Position numbers and translations under genes: made by a program
DNA from: Eleginops maclovinus
Lineage: Eukaryota; Chordata; Actinopteri; Perciformes; Eleginopidae
Direction: 5' to 3'
NCBI RefSeq assembly: GCF_036324505.1
Contig: NC_086352.1
Coordinates: 35,506,881 to 35,570,880 of the forward strand
Length of the DNA: 64,000 bases
In this document: positions 35,230 to 46,912 of the stretch, in pieces
How positions within the stretch are numbered: the stretch's first letter is position 1
How the letters are laid out: each line of letters opens with the position of its first letter
The notes under the pieces: generated by a model
What the model saw: only the letters and a program-made list of their open reading frames with translations
Databases searched by the model: none
What the model was told of the DNA's origin: nothing

Positions 35230-37765
35230 AAAATACAGGGTTTAGGGAAAAAAAGTTCAAGGGGTATATTTAATGCATTGTGTATGCATGTCAATGCATT
35301 TCTTTTGCTTTTCAACAACATATTTTTTTGCATAACATTTAAAAAACACTGACCTCTAATACTCACACTTTGTATGAAAATATAGCCAAAATTGAACTCA
35401 TCCGCATATGCATTTCTTTATCGGTTCAAACCATAAAACACATTATTAAACTATTTAAAAGTTCCATTCCCATTTCAACAGGATCAACACAGAAAAATTC
35501 TGCAATCTGCCGAGAAATCTTACTTATGCCTACCTTCATGAATGGGTTGGCAATAAATGTCACACAGGGCTGAAGTTTCTCAAAGTCTCTGAATCTGTTA
35601 GGATTTCAGTTTGTGTCTTTTTAGTTTACCGATTTACTTCGAAATGTGTCTTGTTTTGTTACTTCCTGTCTCGTCTTGTTTACTTCCTGTCTTTAGTTTC
35701 CCTCCTGTCTGATTGTCTGATCGTGCTCACCTGTTGCCCCAGTGTGTCACCTCCCCCTTCCCAGCTGTTACTTGTCTTGTGATTACCCTCTTCTGTGTTT
35801 AGTCTGGTCTTTCCTTTGTGTTCTTTGTCGCGTCGTTGTCGTTGTTCGTCATTTGCCTGTTCCCTGAACCCTTTTGGATCTCCCTTTTTCAGCCCTCCCT
35901 CTTCCACTGGTTTGTCCGTGTTTTAATTTGATACTTTTCCTTCATTGTACCTTTTGTCTGCAGTTTTGTTAACAGCTTTTTTTATAAATAAAAGCTTGCC
36001 CTTTGTTATGTTTGAACCCCTGCCTCCTCTACCTGGGTGCAGAAGCAATCCTGACAGAATCCTGACAGAATCTGTATGCAAAACCCTGGCCAAGCTTGAT
36101 CAAGAGGTCACAGTACTTCTCTGTGTTCAAAGCATCAGCTTCCCCTGCATGGGTTTCCAAAACCTTTGTGGCAGAGGGGAAATGCTGGAATCTTATGGCC
36201 TTCAACTGCTGGATGAAAAGGGCCAGTTTTGCACTGAACGCGTTAACAGCACTGATCATGTTCAGCACGTCTTTCTCTTTACCTTGCAACTGTAAGTTCA
36301 ACATGTTCATTTTCTCAGTTACATCTATCAAGGACCCACACTGCATCAGATAATAAGATGGTGTCCTCTCCCCTCTCATCCAAGAAAATCTTGATTTCAC
36401 CAAGCAAGGAAAAAATACGTAGAAGTACCTTACCTTTACTGAGCCATCTGATGTCAGTGTAGAGCAGGAGATCTCCATAGGCCGCAGCGCATTCCTCCAG
36501 GAATTGCTTGAAGTTCCTGTGTTGCTTAGCGTTTGCTCTGATGGAGTTGATAATCTTGTCAACCGGTTTCATGACATGATCAAATCCCATGACCTTCGTG
36601 TATAAGGCCTGTTGATGAATTATGCAATGGTAGTCCAGAAATGTCAGAAACTCCGGGTCCGCTTTGCATCAGGCAATAAATCCAGAGCAACGACCTGTCA
36701 TCGCTGGTGCTCCATCAGTGGTTACTGACACCAGCTTTTCAACAGAGATTTTCTGTTCTGGGAAGTAGTTCTTCACGGCATTGTAAATATTGACTCCCCT
36801 TGTTTATAGTTTTCAATGGAAGTAAAGTCAAAAACTCCTCATGCACAGTGAAATCTTTAAAAACCATGCAGGTGAAAACAGCCAGCTGGGCTGTATCGCT
36901 CGCGTAAACAGATTCATCACACTGAATTGAAAACCATTTACACCGGTTAAGGTCAGTTTCCAACTGTCTTCCTGCATCCAAAGCCAGTGCAGACACTCTC
37001 CTTGCCATTGTATTTGCACCAAGTTGTACATCCGCAAAAGCAGACAAAATTTCTGTCTTACATTTATGGTCCTTGAATAACGTTTCAGCCACCGCGGTCA
37101 TGGCTTCCTTTACAACACTGCCATCAGTGAAGGCCTTTTTGCGTTTTGTCAGGATTTGCGCCACTTTAAACCAAGCCTCTGTACAAGCAGTAGTCTTCTG
37201 TTCTGGTCTGGTAAAAAGAGACTGCTGTCGTTGAAGCTGTGTTTTCAGCTCCGTTAACTTTTCATTCTTTAGATTGCTACCGGGTGGAAAGTCCTATGAG
37301 AAGGTGTTGTGTACTGTGGTGAAATGGCACGCCACAGTGCATTTTTTACCACCCGCCACAGATCAAACAAACACACTTGTCCTTTACACATGTGAAACAA
37401 AAGTGTATTTCCCAATTTTCGTAAAAAAACTATGTTTTCCGCTTCTTGTTGCATTCAGCGGCCATGGTCATTAGCCTGCTAACATCATGAAACCAACCCA
37501 ATGTCTCTGCTTACATCACTGAATTTAGGAACTGTGCCAGTATCACGACCAAGGAAATTAGACAGTCGCATAACTTGTTTAAATGATTGGCAAATAATAA
37601 CTTCATGTAAAGAAGGGGGCGGGATATGTGTGAATTCAATTGGATGGAAATTAGAATTGGTTTAGCAAGTGACAAATGAAATTGGCATATTATTAAAATT
37701 TGTGTTTAAATGTAGACTATTTGGCGAGCTACTTTAAAGGGGGCGGCAAGCAACTGGTAGCTGCG
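35230..37765 (-). mobile_element. hAT element, GTF2IRD2-like family (copy 3), minus strand
   Basis: The minus strand holds the 5' region (37765-37480, matching the left end of copy 1 at 4656-4779), the N-terminus MTMAAECNKKRKT at about 37465, WFSIQCDESVYASDTAQLAV (about 36930), DLLLYTDIRWLSKGKV (about 36460), and the C-terminal part to about 35500. It is cut by a solo LTR at 35596-36067, whose removal rejoins the coding sequence. The 3' end is truncated and the dimerisation block is mostly absent. No TSD was found. Confidence 0.8.
35596..36067 (+). repeat. Solo LTR-like element A2
   Basis: Starts TGTTAGGATTTCAG and ends CCTGACA, with the 5-bp TSD GAATC at 35591-35595 and 36068-36072. GAATCCTGACA is tandemly repeated at the right end, so the true end could be 36056. 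It shares blocks such as CACCTGTTGCCCC, CCAGCTGT and CTTGTGATTACCC with A1. It is inserted in the hAT copy 3. Confidence 0.82.
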
Positions 37766-38540
37766 TGCACGTCTGCTTGACTTGTGATTGCGTGTATCTC
37801 ATTTGGCCTCTCGATTTATGACAGTAATTTGCCGCCATAGTGGTAGTATTGTTGTTCTTTATAAACGTGCTGATTTGTGTATTGTTTTGTTTGACTGTTT
37901 GTTTTGACCTCCTAGTTGCTGAGAGCCCAAGGTGTGGTGGCTTCCCCCTTTTTGAGTGTTGTGCAGTGCTCCCCCTGATTTTGGTGTTCCTTCGTGTGAT
38001 TGTTAAATGTTCTCGGGTACCTTAGTTTACTTTGTCGGGATCCCTCTCCCCCCTCATCACCTCCATCCAGCGGTAAGCCTCAGCATCCCTTGATTAAGAT
38101 TTCCCCTTTATTTTTGTATGTACAATGTTTTTACTGTGTATTTAACCACATTTTAATCTGTGAAATAAAACATTTGATTAATTAAATCCACATCACCTCT
38201 TCTCAATATTAGGAAACTGAATGCCTTATTGGTATTGTTAGTAAATATTTAATTGGGTGCAAATCCAGAGGTGGCATGGTCGGGCTTTCGATTATATGTA
38301 GATCCACATTATAAACAAACACCCCCACGTGCCGCCTCCAACGCTGTATCAAGTTCTTATTATACATCCATGGTTGAATTACCGAGTTGAAAACAAGACT
38401 TGTAGGACCGCTTACCGAAATCTCATTTGTTAGGGTTAGTTAAACCAGACAACTCAAAGATATCCAGGGTATGTTGTTGGCTTTGTCATACAGGCCTCAG
38501 AGCAATCAAGCTTGATTACGCAGTCAATTTATCAGCCGCT
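37766..38540. other. Non-coding stretch
   Basis: No gene is recognised. About 37762-37850 is an inverted copy of about 28235-28310. AATAAAACATTTG at about 38164 could be a poly(A) signal of an unknown transcript or repeat. Confidence 0.5.
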
Positions 38541-39049
38541 TGTCAGGTGTTCGTGGACCCAAAAAACACAGATGCAGACACAGTTTTGAAGCACAAAAAG
38601 AGTCTTTACTTGAGTTCTTTGGTACAAGATACCATAATGCTGTGTTTCAAAAAACACAGGATCAGCAGCTCCAGAAAATACATACAATAAATAACTACAC
38701 TGAAACTTACCTATCAATAACTACAAAAATATTTAATAACTACTATATGATCTTACCTTACTATAACTATGAACATGGACAATGACTATAACTAGATCAT
38801 GATTTACAATAACCGCTGGAGAGCTCGGCATAACAAACAAGACCATCTGGCAACGAGGCAGTGAATGACTTGGCCTATATATACACGGACATCAACAGGT
38901 GCAGACAACAATGACGTGACAAACAATCAGCGGGGGAAACAGACAAAGGGAGGAAGTGTGCAACAAACACATGAGGAAGACTATCAAAATAAAACCCCAA
39001 AACTAAACTAAACTTAAAACATGAAGGAGAATAAAACTGAAACTTGACA
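38541..39049 (-). repeat. Solo LTR-like element, more distant relative
   Basis: On the minus strand it starts TGTCAAGTTTCAG and ends CACCTGACA, has a TATATATAGG box-like motif and CAAGTAAAGACTC near its end. The layout (TGTCA to TGACA) matches A1 and A2 but flanking 5-mers (CCGCT and ATCAT) do not match, so it is old or rearranged. Confidence 0.55.
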
Positions 39050-39179
39050 ATCATTAACATAGTTGTAGGCTACGTGAGTGACAAACAGCCTTCGAAGTAT
39101 ATTTTGCTTATTGTTTGTGCAACTGTGTGTGTATGAGCTGCAGGTCGTATCCAAAACTGCAGTAGTCAGTACCTACCAA

Positions 39180-39415
39180 AAGTGGTCCAAGGAAGTAAAA
39201 CTGAACCGGTGACAGGGTCATGGGCGGCAAAGGCAGATTGATGCACGTAGGACGCAAAGTCTGGCCTATTTGGTCCGATCCAACAGAGAAGCTACTGTAG
39301 CTCAAATTGCTGGAACAGTTAATGCTGGTTCAGTTAGTAAGGTGTCAGAACACACAGTGCATCGCAAAGTATTGTGTAGAGGGCTGCGTAGCTACAGACC
39401 GATAAGGGTTCTGTA
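39180..39415 (+). pseudogene. Tc1-like transposase N-terminal fragment
   Basis: The frame reads RRTQSLAYLVRSNREATVAQ, then GSVSKVSEHTVHRKVLCRGL. This is the second helix-turn-helix of a Tc1-type transposase. The sequence stops near 39415 and no catalytic part follows. Confidence 0.65.
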
Positions 39416-39539
39416 GGGTTCTAATTGCTATAATAATATGGTCTAAAAGTATCCAAGAGACTTGTCATCTAAATTTAACAGGATTTATTAACACAAATGA
39501 TATGATAAGTTTACAATGGACCCGAGGTTTACAATCAAA

Positions 39540-40480
39540 GGTTCAAGGTTCAAAGGTTCAAAGGATTTATTTGTCATATGCACAGCAGATACAGCGTATA
39601 TGTTGGCAATGAAAATCTTATATCCCAGGCTCGTCCAACAACGCAACATATATAGTGCAAATAAGATAAATAAAATAATGCAAAAATAGAAAATATATAC
39701 AATAACAACACTAAGGATGTAAAGATGTAAAATATATACATATGTAGAATAAATAGAAATTATTTAAATACACTGTAGATGGCAGATGTGTATAATATAT
39801 AGATATGTGTACTATAAACTGATGTGAGTAGACATTCACAGAGCTCAGGAGTTCAGCAGTCTTATAGCCTGTGGTATAAAACTGTCTCTGAGTCTGGTGG
39901 TCTTGGTCCGGATGCTGCGATACCGTCTGCCAGACGGCAGCAGACAGAACAGATTGTTGCTGGGGTGATGGGGGTCCTTTAATATCCTACCGGCCTTCTT
40001 CCTACACCGCTGGGTGTAGAGGTCCTCCATGGATGGCAGCTCCGTCCTGGTGATGTGCTGAGCAGTTTTCACCACCCTCTGTAGAGTCTTACGGTTGAGG
40101 GCGGTGCAACTACAGGAGGTGATGCAGCCAGTCAGGATACTATCGATGGTGCACCTATAGAAGTTGCAGAGTATCCTGGAGACCATGTTGAACTTCCGCA
40201 GCCTGCAGAGGAAGAAGAGCCTGACTAACCGCTCAAAGCACTTAATGATGATGGAGGTGAGTGCAACTGGGCGGTAGTCATTGAGGCAGATGGGTTTTGT
40301 CTTTTTGGGGACAGGGACAATGATGGGATCTTGAAAGCATATGGGGACTACAGACTGGAGCAGTGACCTATTGAAAATGTCTGTGAACACATCTGCCAGC
40401 TGAACTGCACACACCTTGAGAGCACGGCCAGGGATGCCATCAGGTCCAGGAGCCCTGTGGACGTCGGCCGAGGTCTTCTC
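39540..40480 (-). mobile_element. CR1/Rex1-type LINE with a large internal deletion, minus strand
   Basis: From the 5' side the minus strand reads [19 protein letters not shown], then [20 protein letters not shown], then jumps within [13 protein letters not shown] to the 3' region [20 protein letters not shown] and [12 protein letters not shown]. The RT active site is deleted. The 3' end has a tandem tail of TTGAACCTTTGA type (39535-39560), as seen in this LINE group. Confidence 0.8.
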
Positions 40481-41538
40481 CTATTTAACTGGTCCACAGT
40501 ACACTTTCAAGTGGTTAGCTGTCTACAGCGCCGTAGGAAGAAGGTCTGATCTCAAACTTTTCAAATTGTTTTCTACTCTAAGGTTCCTCCGGTCTCGTTG
40601 TCACTCATTGGTTAGCAACGGAGGCCGAATCCTATTGGCCCCCTGCCGTGACATGGGCATATCTCTGTCTCTTCTATAGGCTGATGCAAACGGAGGAGGA
40701 TCCATGACGTATTTGGCTAAGAAATCTTCTTCCATAATAATTCTTTCATATTAACTTCCTTAACGTAATAAACAGTCACATTCATTGGGATTATTACATA
40801 ATCAAACACACAATAATACATGATAATGTAGCATCAACGAGTGGTAATATGTATATCCTTGTATCATTGTTAATATACTCACACACTCGATCTTCCTTTA
40901 GCACATTCTAGAACGCCCTCCCCCTACCCAATTCCTACCAGACACCGACCCCATTCCAGCGGGTGGGAATCTAAAGCCCTCCCCCTGTTTCTTGAGAAGG
41001 GCGTTGCCAGTTTTACCCATTTGTTCGATTGCAGGGTTTTACCATGAGATGGCGCTTCCTCCACACATACAAAGATACAGCTGGGTGAAATTTGGCCTTT
41101 GCTTAGCCTTGGTTCACACAGTTTTTTTTCCTGGACTCACATAACTGTCATTTCAGTAATGTTTGCAGCTCTGCAGTTGTGTTTGCTGAGCATCATTAAC
41201 ATATTTTGTATCCCTTATTATCACAGGGAAATGTAACAACATAACATTACTTTTATTCTTTTTTTATTTATACACACACATTCAAACTATATAATTGTTT
41301 ATTTTCCACTCTTTTGAATTTCGAATGATTTGCAATTTCCTTGAAATATTTCAGAAAACACCTCCGTTGAATGAAAAAACCAGTCGCAGTCGCGAAAGCG
41401 CTAAGCCAATCAGGCATGGATCAGTCTATGTGTCAAGGGGGCACTAGTTTCTCCCCTGTCCATGAACGGTTAATGGTCCGGTCTGACAGCGCACAGCTCG
41501 GCTGTCTGCAGCAGGCTCGCTGGAGGAAGAGATAGATC
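40481..41538. other. Non-coding stretch
   Basis: No gene, RNA or clear element boundary is recognised. It is AT-rich with a C-rich patch at about 40910-41000. Confidence 0.4.
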
Positions 41539-41866
41539 CAGTGCCGCTGCTAGCCATTTTGGTGCCCTAAGCATAATTCCTTCATGATGCCCTCCCACCC
41601 CCCCCCCCCCCCCCCCCCCAATAAAAAAACATTATGAGTTGTGATGAGTGAGTGGGGAGGGGAGGGGGGGAGGGGAGAGGGGGGCACCATCGGTACCTTT
41701 GAGTAGTATGCCTAAAAAGTGCCTCATATTTCTATAGTCTACTGAAATAATTTCGGCCTTATAATTATTATGACGATTTTTCATTAGGCTATTTTTGGTG
41801 GTGCCCCCTCGACACTTGGTGCCCTACGCACAGCGCGTAATGCGCGTTATGGGAGCGGCGGCACTG
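41539..41866. mobile_element. 328-bp hAT-type MITE
   Basis: Starts CAGTGCCGCTGCTAGCC and ends GGAGCGGCGGCACTG, with a perfect 8-bp TSD GATAGATC at 41531-41538 and 41867-41874. Inside lie a C-run (41598-41620), a GGGGA-rich tract, and GGTGCCCTA motifs near both ends. Confidence 0.9.
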
Positions 41867-43345
41867 GATAGATCAGTGCTCTAAACCCTGAAGTCAAAAA
41901 TCGTACACATCCAAAACGGAATAAATATAAGTCATTATTATTACTAAGTTAAATCCTGTTCATTGTTTTTGATTTGTATTAAACATTCGATATTTCCACG
42001 GACGTTTAGTACCAGCAATGCGACATAAAAGCAACAGAAACTGCAACAGCATAAATATGTAAACCCGAGCCTACAGTTAAAACTACTGCTGGAGATCAGA
42101 GGGGGATGGGAGAGCTGTGGCACTTTTCCGTGAAACTTAAAGAGGGTCACAGCACTGCTGATCCAACACGTTTGTACTCCCAACTCGTCCTATGTTGACG
42201 TCAGGATCCCTTGGCGTTACATTTAAACACACTGGGAAGCATTAGCATCGATTTTTAACTTGCAGGGAAGTCCCATATAGCAACACAAAAAAGATGCTCA
42301 TTTATGTGAGGTATATCTTGTAGCGATGTTTGTGAAGATGATGAAGAAGTCTCCAGAGACACCAACTTGTATATAATAAGGTTTATTACAAACAGCATAG
42401 TATCATAAACCAACACGGGCAATACGAGGTTCCCAGAGCCAATTGTGGAAGTCCCCCCAACTCTCTTTGTGCATGTAATTTATAGGAGTAGGTTAATGTG
42501 TGTGCGTGTCCAAAGTGTGTGTCCCCAGTGAAGTGATCAGTAACAATGTGTAACCCCACAAAAGTGAGATGTGTCCGTTCATAGGGGCCCCCTGACGTAT
42601 TCCAGATGTTGTTATGCAACCTCCTATTACCCAACATTCTTCCTACCCAACCTATGACCTCAGAGAGTACCTAACTTTGTGTATGAACAGATGTAATACA
42701 CCACTATGACCAAGTGGTCTGGTAAACTCTTATTTTGAAATTAAAAGAAACCGGTAAATACAGTTTCCCGTTTTCCTGAGCTGATCAGAATTTCTGTCCT
42801 GACAGACGGGAAGAAAGTCCGACATTATATAAGCAAACAAATCAATTAAAAAAAGGATAATTGTGGCTTATTGTTGAGTAAATAACAGTGTGTGGTTTAG
42901 AAAAGAATAACAAATTAGAAGGAAAAAACAACGGTGAAAAAGTCCGATGTTATACAATAAAAATAAAGAAGTAAAAACAATCATTGTGGTTTTCAACTTC
43001 CCTGCACGTTGAAAATCGACGATAAACACACAAAAATAAACAATAATAGTTCAACAATAATACAGTAAACAATGGACACTAAATATTGTTGTCTGCCCGT
43101 GGTAAGATGACGAGCATCCATTAGAAATAACACTATTTTAGTGAATGACTGAGTTCAGGCAAGTTATTAACTTTGTTATGAAGTTGACTACAGCATATCC
43201 GCATTTGTTATTGCTTTCATGTGAATTCGGCAAACATATAATACATTAAATTATCTTTATGATGATTAAATGATGATTAAAAATCATGTATTTCATCCCT
43301 GGATGATACAAAAAACAAACTGATTATCAAGTTCAGAAGCAGAGT
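41867..43345. other. Non-coding stretch upstream of the helicase
   Basis: No gene is recognised; the expected N-terminal helicase motifs are absent. TTTATTACAAACAGCATAG near 42382 with minus-strand AATAAA could belong to an LTR-like unit starting at about 42319 (TGTAGCGATG), but no second boundary or TSD was found. Confidence 0.4.
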
Positions 43346-43612
43346 CATCTGACTACTCCATATGAAGAATGCCGTTCAAATCATCGCTAGTCCCAACAAG
43401 ACAAACATCCGTCTTGGATTGCGTAAGGTGCCAAGCCGTCATGAACTGTCTGGACTGGATAGTTCAACATGCAAAAGACAAGGGCTCAACCACGCAACCT
43501 GTATTAATTTACTGCCAAACCCTGAAATCCGTGCGGAGAGTTTTCTCATACTTAAAGGCGGAACTGATAGGTATGGAAGCCCATTTCCACCATAAAAAAA
43601 GAAAAAAAAAAA

Positions 43613-43792
43613 GTAAAAAAGTCGAAATTATGAGATAAAAAGTCATAATTATGAGATAAAAAAAGTCGAAATTATGAGATAAAAAGTCATAATTATGAGA
43701 TAAAAAAGTCGAAATTATGAGATAAAAAGTCATAATTATGAGATAAAAAGTCGAAATTATGAGATAAAAAGTCGAAATTATGAGATACGAAG
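43613..43792. repeat. Minisatellite in left TIR
   Basis: Alternating units AAGTCATAATTATGAGATAA and AAGTCGAAATTATGAGATAA, about nine copies. The inverse array lies in the right arm at 50427-50670. Confidence 0.9.
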
Positions 43793-44289
43793 TGCGCATG
43801 CGCCTCAATGGCAGTGTTCAATGGTCCCTTCATTCATCATCTCGCTGCCTAACCACGCTATATGCAATCCTAAATGAGGTAACTATAGGTGACTTTAGTT
43901 AGATCGGATGTTAGACGTAATCGTTAAGTCTTTTAGTCTGTCGTTGCTGTTAATTTAGCTTCGGATATGTGAATATGTCATTGAACCCATAAAGTTTCGT
44001 TGTAACGTTCACGCCACTAAATGGTGTCCCTGAAATGACAAGTGTGTGTTAACCGTGTGTTTACTGCGGCAGTGAGTAGCTTTATTTTACTCGAAGGCGG
44101 TTACAATACCATAGCAGCCTAAACATATCTCTGTAACCAAGAGTTGGTAAGTCAAATATTGTCATAGCTATATCCTACGTTTAATTAAACGTGACGCTGT
44201 GAAGACCTAAAGCATGCGGCAATACAGATATTTTAACGTTACGTTTGCACCGAGTTGTCCGTCGCTTTGGATGAAAGCGTCTGCTAAAT

Positions 44290-46894
44290 CAGGGGTTTTC
44301 AACTGGTTTTGTCCCAGGGACCACCATTCGGACTAGAAAGCAATCCGCGGCCCACTGATGTGCCTGCGCGTGCGCGTGTGTATTTGGTGTTACATGCATA
44401 GCTCAATGCATGAAACATGAAAGAGAGGCCACGCAGATTTTATAATAATAAAAGTAGATTTATTAAATTAAATTAAATTAAAGATTATTTTAAAGAAAGA
44501 ATAAAGAATAATAAAGTGTTGTGCAATTCAGTATTGGGAAAAGTAACTAAAAATGTCATGCAAAGTCAGTCTAGGTGTGTGACAAAACAACAACGGAGAA
44601 CAAAAATCCAACAACACCGGAGAACCAAAATCCAACAAATGAAGACCAAGGCAGCCTCAACTGCTGGCTGGTCAGGGCTTTTATAACCCAGCCAGGACAG
44701 ACCTGTCACCAATCACCTGCTGTAGAGACAGAGAGATTGAGAAAAGCAGAGAGAGATTGAGAAAAGCAGGGAGAGAGAACAGGCTTACCATTAACACAGG
44801 GCGGGGCCTAAACCCGCCAGGGTCGTAACAGTGAAAACATGGGAGAATTAGGCCTACCTGTCAGTGTGATATCTGGGCGTGGTGAAGTCCACACAGCCTG
44901 TCTATTCGTGGCGAAATGGTAGACAGAGACAGTCTCATGTCATTCTCTGGATCAAGCCTAGCCCTGTACTTATTCTTTAAGTACGCCAGTGTAGAAAAAC
45001 CACTCTCACACAGGTATGTGGTTGGAAAGGGCAAAAGACACCTCATTGCTTTTGCAGCAAGCTGTGGAAATTCTGTCTGGCAACTTATCCAGAATTTAAC
45101 AAGGGGCTGTGTGTCGTACATATGCCTCCTGACAGAGTCTGTGGACATCTCAATCAGCTTATCCTCTTCCACAGCCGTCAGACTTGACCCTACTGATGCA
45201 TCGTCACTGAATGGGAGCAGGATCCACTTGCTGTCACGGCGCCACTCTTCCGAATCAGTGAAGTACTTTGCGAATTGACGCACAAGCTTCCTCAAATGCT
45301 CACATATAGTGTCGTTGATGTCAGTGCTGTCAGGGTATTCCTCAACTGAAGGAAACATCGCCAAGTTATTGCTCTCCACTCGTTCGATCCACTTTGACAT
45401 TTTTTTCACAAATGCGTCGAGCTTCTCGTAGAGCTGCATGACGTTTGCATCTCTCCCTTGCATGGAGCTGTTCAACTTGTTCAGCTCTGCAAAAACATCT
45501 GTGAGGTACGCCAGCTTAGTTAACCAGTAACTATCGTTGAAATTGGAAGCCAGATCAGAATGCTTCTCGCACAAGAACTCGTAGATAGCTCCGCGTAGTT
45601 CAAACACACGGGCGAGCACAGCGCCGCGAGACAGCCAACGCACCTCTGAATGATAAAGGAGAGAGCTGTGTTCACTTCCCAAGTCATGGCATAGGGATGA
45701 AAACAGGCGTGTATTCAATGCGTTTCGTTTTATGAAGTTGACCGTCTTGACAACGACATCAAACACACCACTGAGCTCAACACTGAGATCTTTGGAGGCG
45801 AGAGCCTCTCTATGAATCAGGCAGTGTGTCCAAATTACCCCCGGAGCCACCCTCCTTACATGCGCAAACAGTCCAGTCTTGCTGCCACTCATGGCTCGGG
45901 CCCCATCGCTGCATAATGCAACGCACCTCTGCCACGAGATATTGTGCTCCGTGAAAAAATCGTCCAGTGCTTTAAATATTTCTACACCGGTAGTTCGCCC
46001 GGGCAGTGGTTTGCAAAAAAGAAATTCCTCGCACATAGTGCCACTGTCCTCGTATCGCACAAATGTTAACAGTTGCGCATCATTAGTAACATCTGTCGTC
46101 TCGTCGATTTGAAGGGAAAACAGAACTGTCTGAAGTTTTGCCATCAGCTGGTCTTTGACATCATTTGCCATTTCCCCAATTCGTCTTCCGATTGTGTTGT
46201 CTGACAACGGAATAGTTTTTAATTTGTTGGCACATTCTTCGCTTACCATAGCTCTGCACATATCTATGGCTGCTGGCAATATAAGCTGCTCTGCAATGGT
46301 ATGGGGCTTCTTACTTTTTGCAACCCTGAGAGCGACCAGATACGATGCTTTCAGTGCGTTTTCATTTATTTTTGCACTCTTCCTCATGGTAGCCTGCTGT
46401 CCTTTGAAATCACGCAACATCTGTTGCATGTACTCAACGGGTTTGGCCTTCAAGTGGACGTGATGCGTCTCCATATGCCGCGTAAGTTTCGACGGCTTCA
46501 TAGCTTCATTACAGAGAATTGTTGAACATACGAAACACAGTGGTACCTCCTCTCCTGCTCTGTCTGTCGTCACTGTGAATCCATATTTAACATATTCCTC
46601 ATTGTATTTTCTTTTTCGTCTTTTTTGCAACTCATTACCATTAGCGAATCACAGGCTACCATAGACTGGATAGGCGCAAGGCTACATTCTGTCAGCTTGA
46701 ATTTCCTTTATATTATTTTAAACATATTTTTCACGATATGTAACGGTATTCTGGAAATGTGTTGAAATATCAAAGCGAATTTATATTAAAAAAAAAACAA
46801 TGGTGAACTGATCAACATAGGCTCTTGTCACGGACCACATGCAATGCCGCCGCGGACCACCAGGGGTCCGCGGACCACCGGTTGAAAACCCCTG
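44290..46894 (-). mobile_element. SCAND3/ZBED5-like hAT, inverted copy (left arm)
   Basis: The 2605-bp element has ends CAGGGGTTTTCAACTGG and CCGGTTGAAAACCCCTG and a perfect TSD TGCTAAAT at 44282-44289 and 46895-46902. It is nearly identical to the plus-strand copy at 46913-49560, except that about 205 bp near its 5' end (about 46630-46833) is unrelated sequence in place of about 247 bp in the other copy. Confidence 0.95.
44861..46630 (-). CDS. hAT transposase, N-terminally truncated copy
   Basis: The frame matches residues 43 to 630 of the plus-strand copy with no visible change, including the BED-like finger, the Asp motifs and the dimerisation end. The upstream exon is replaced, a TGA lies seven codons before the shared start of homology, and no ATG precedes it (the apparent start is TTG). 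The next ATG is within the finger. It is probably not functional unless an alternative start is used. Confidence 0.8.
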   Translation of the reverse strand: MQKRRKRKYNEEYVKYGFTVTTDRAGEEVPLCFVCSTILCNEAMKPSKLTRHMETHHVHLKAKPVEYMQQMLRDFKGQQATMRKSAKINENALKASYLVALRVAKSKKPHTIAEQLILPAAIDMCRAMVSEECANKLKTIPLSDNTIGRRIGEMANDVKDQLMAKLQTVLFSLQIDETTDVTNDAQLLTFVRYEDSGTMCEEFLFCKPLPGRTTGVEIFKALDDFFTEHNISWQRCVALCSDGARAMSGSKTGLFAHVRRVAPGVIWTHCLIHREALASKDLSVELSGVFDVVVKTVNFIKRNALNTRLFSSLCHDLGSEHSSLLYHSEVRWLSRGAVLARVFELRGAIYEFLCEKHSDLASNFNDSYWLTKLAYLTDVFAELNKLNSSMQGRDANVMQLYEKLDAFVKKMSKWIERVESNNLAMFPSVEEYPDSTDINDTICEHLRKLVRQFAKYFTDSEEWRRDSKWILLPFSDDASVGSSLTAVEEDKLIEMSTDSVRRHMYDTQPLVKFWISCQTEFPQLAAKAMRCLLPFPTTYLCESGFSTLAYLKNKYRARLDPENDMRLSLSTISPRIDRLCGLHHAQISH

Positions 46895-46912
46895 TGCTAA
46901 ATGACTGTAATG

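Noticed and set aside
42319..42790. Possible inverted LTR (TGTAGCG start, internal minus-strand AATAAA)
   Set aside because: No matching end and no target-site duplication could be found.
44861..46630. Treating the 589-residue frame as an intact transposase gene
   Set aside because: Its apparent start is TTG, a stop lies just upstream, and the first exon of the family is replaced.
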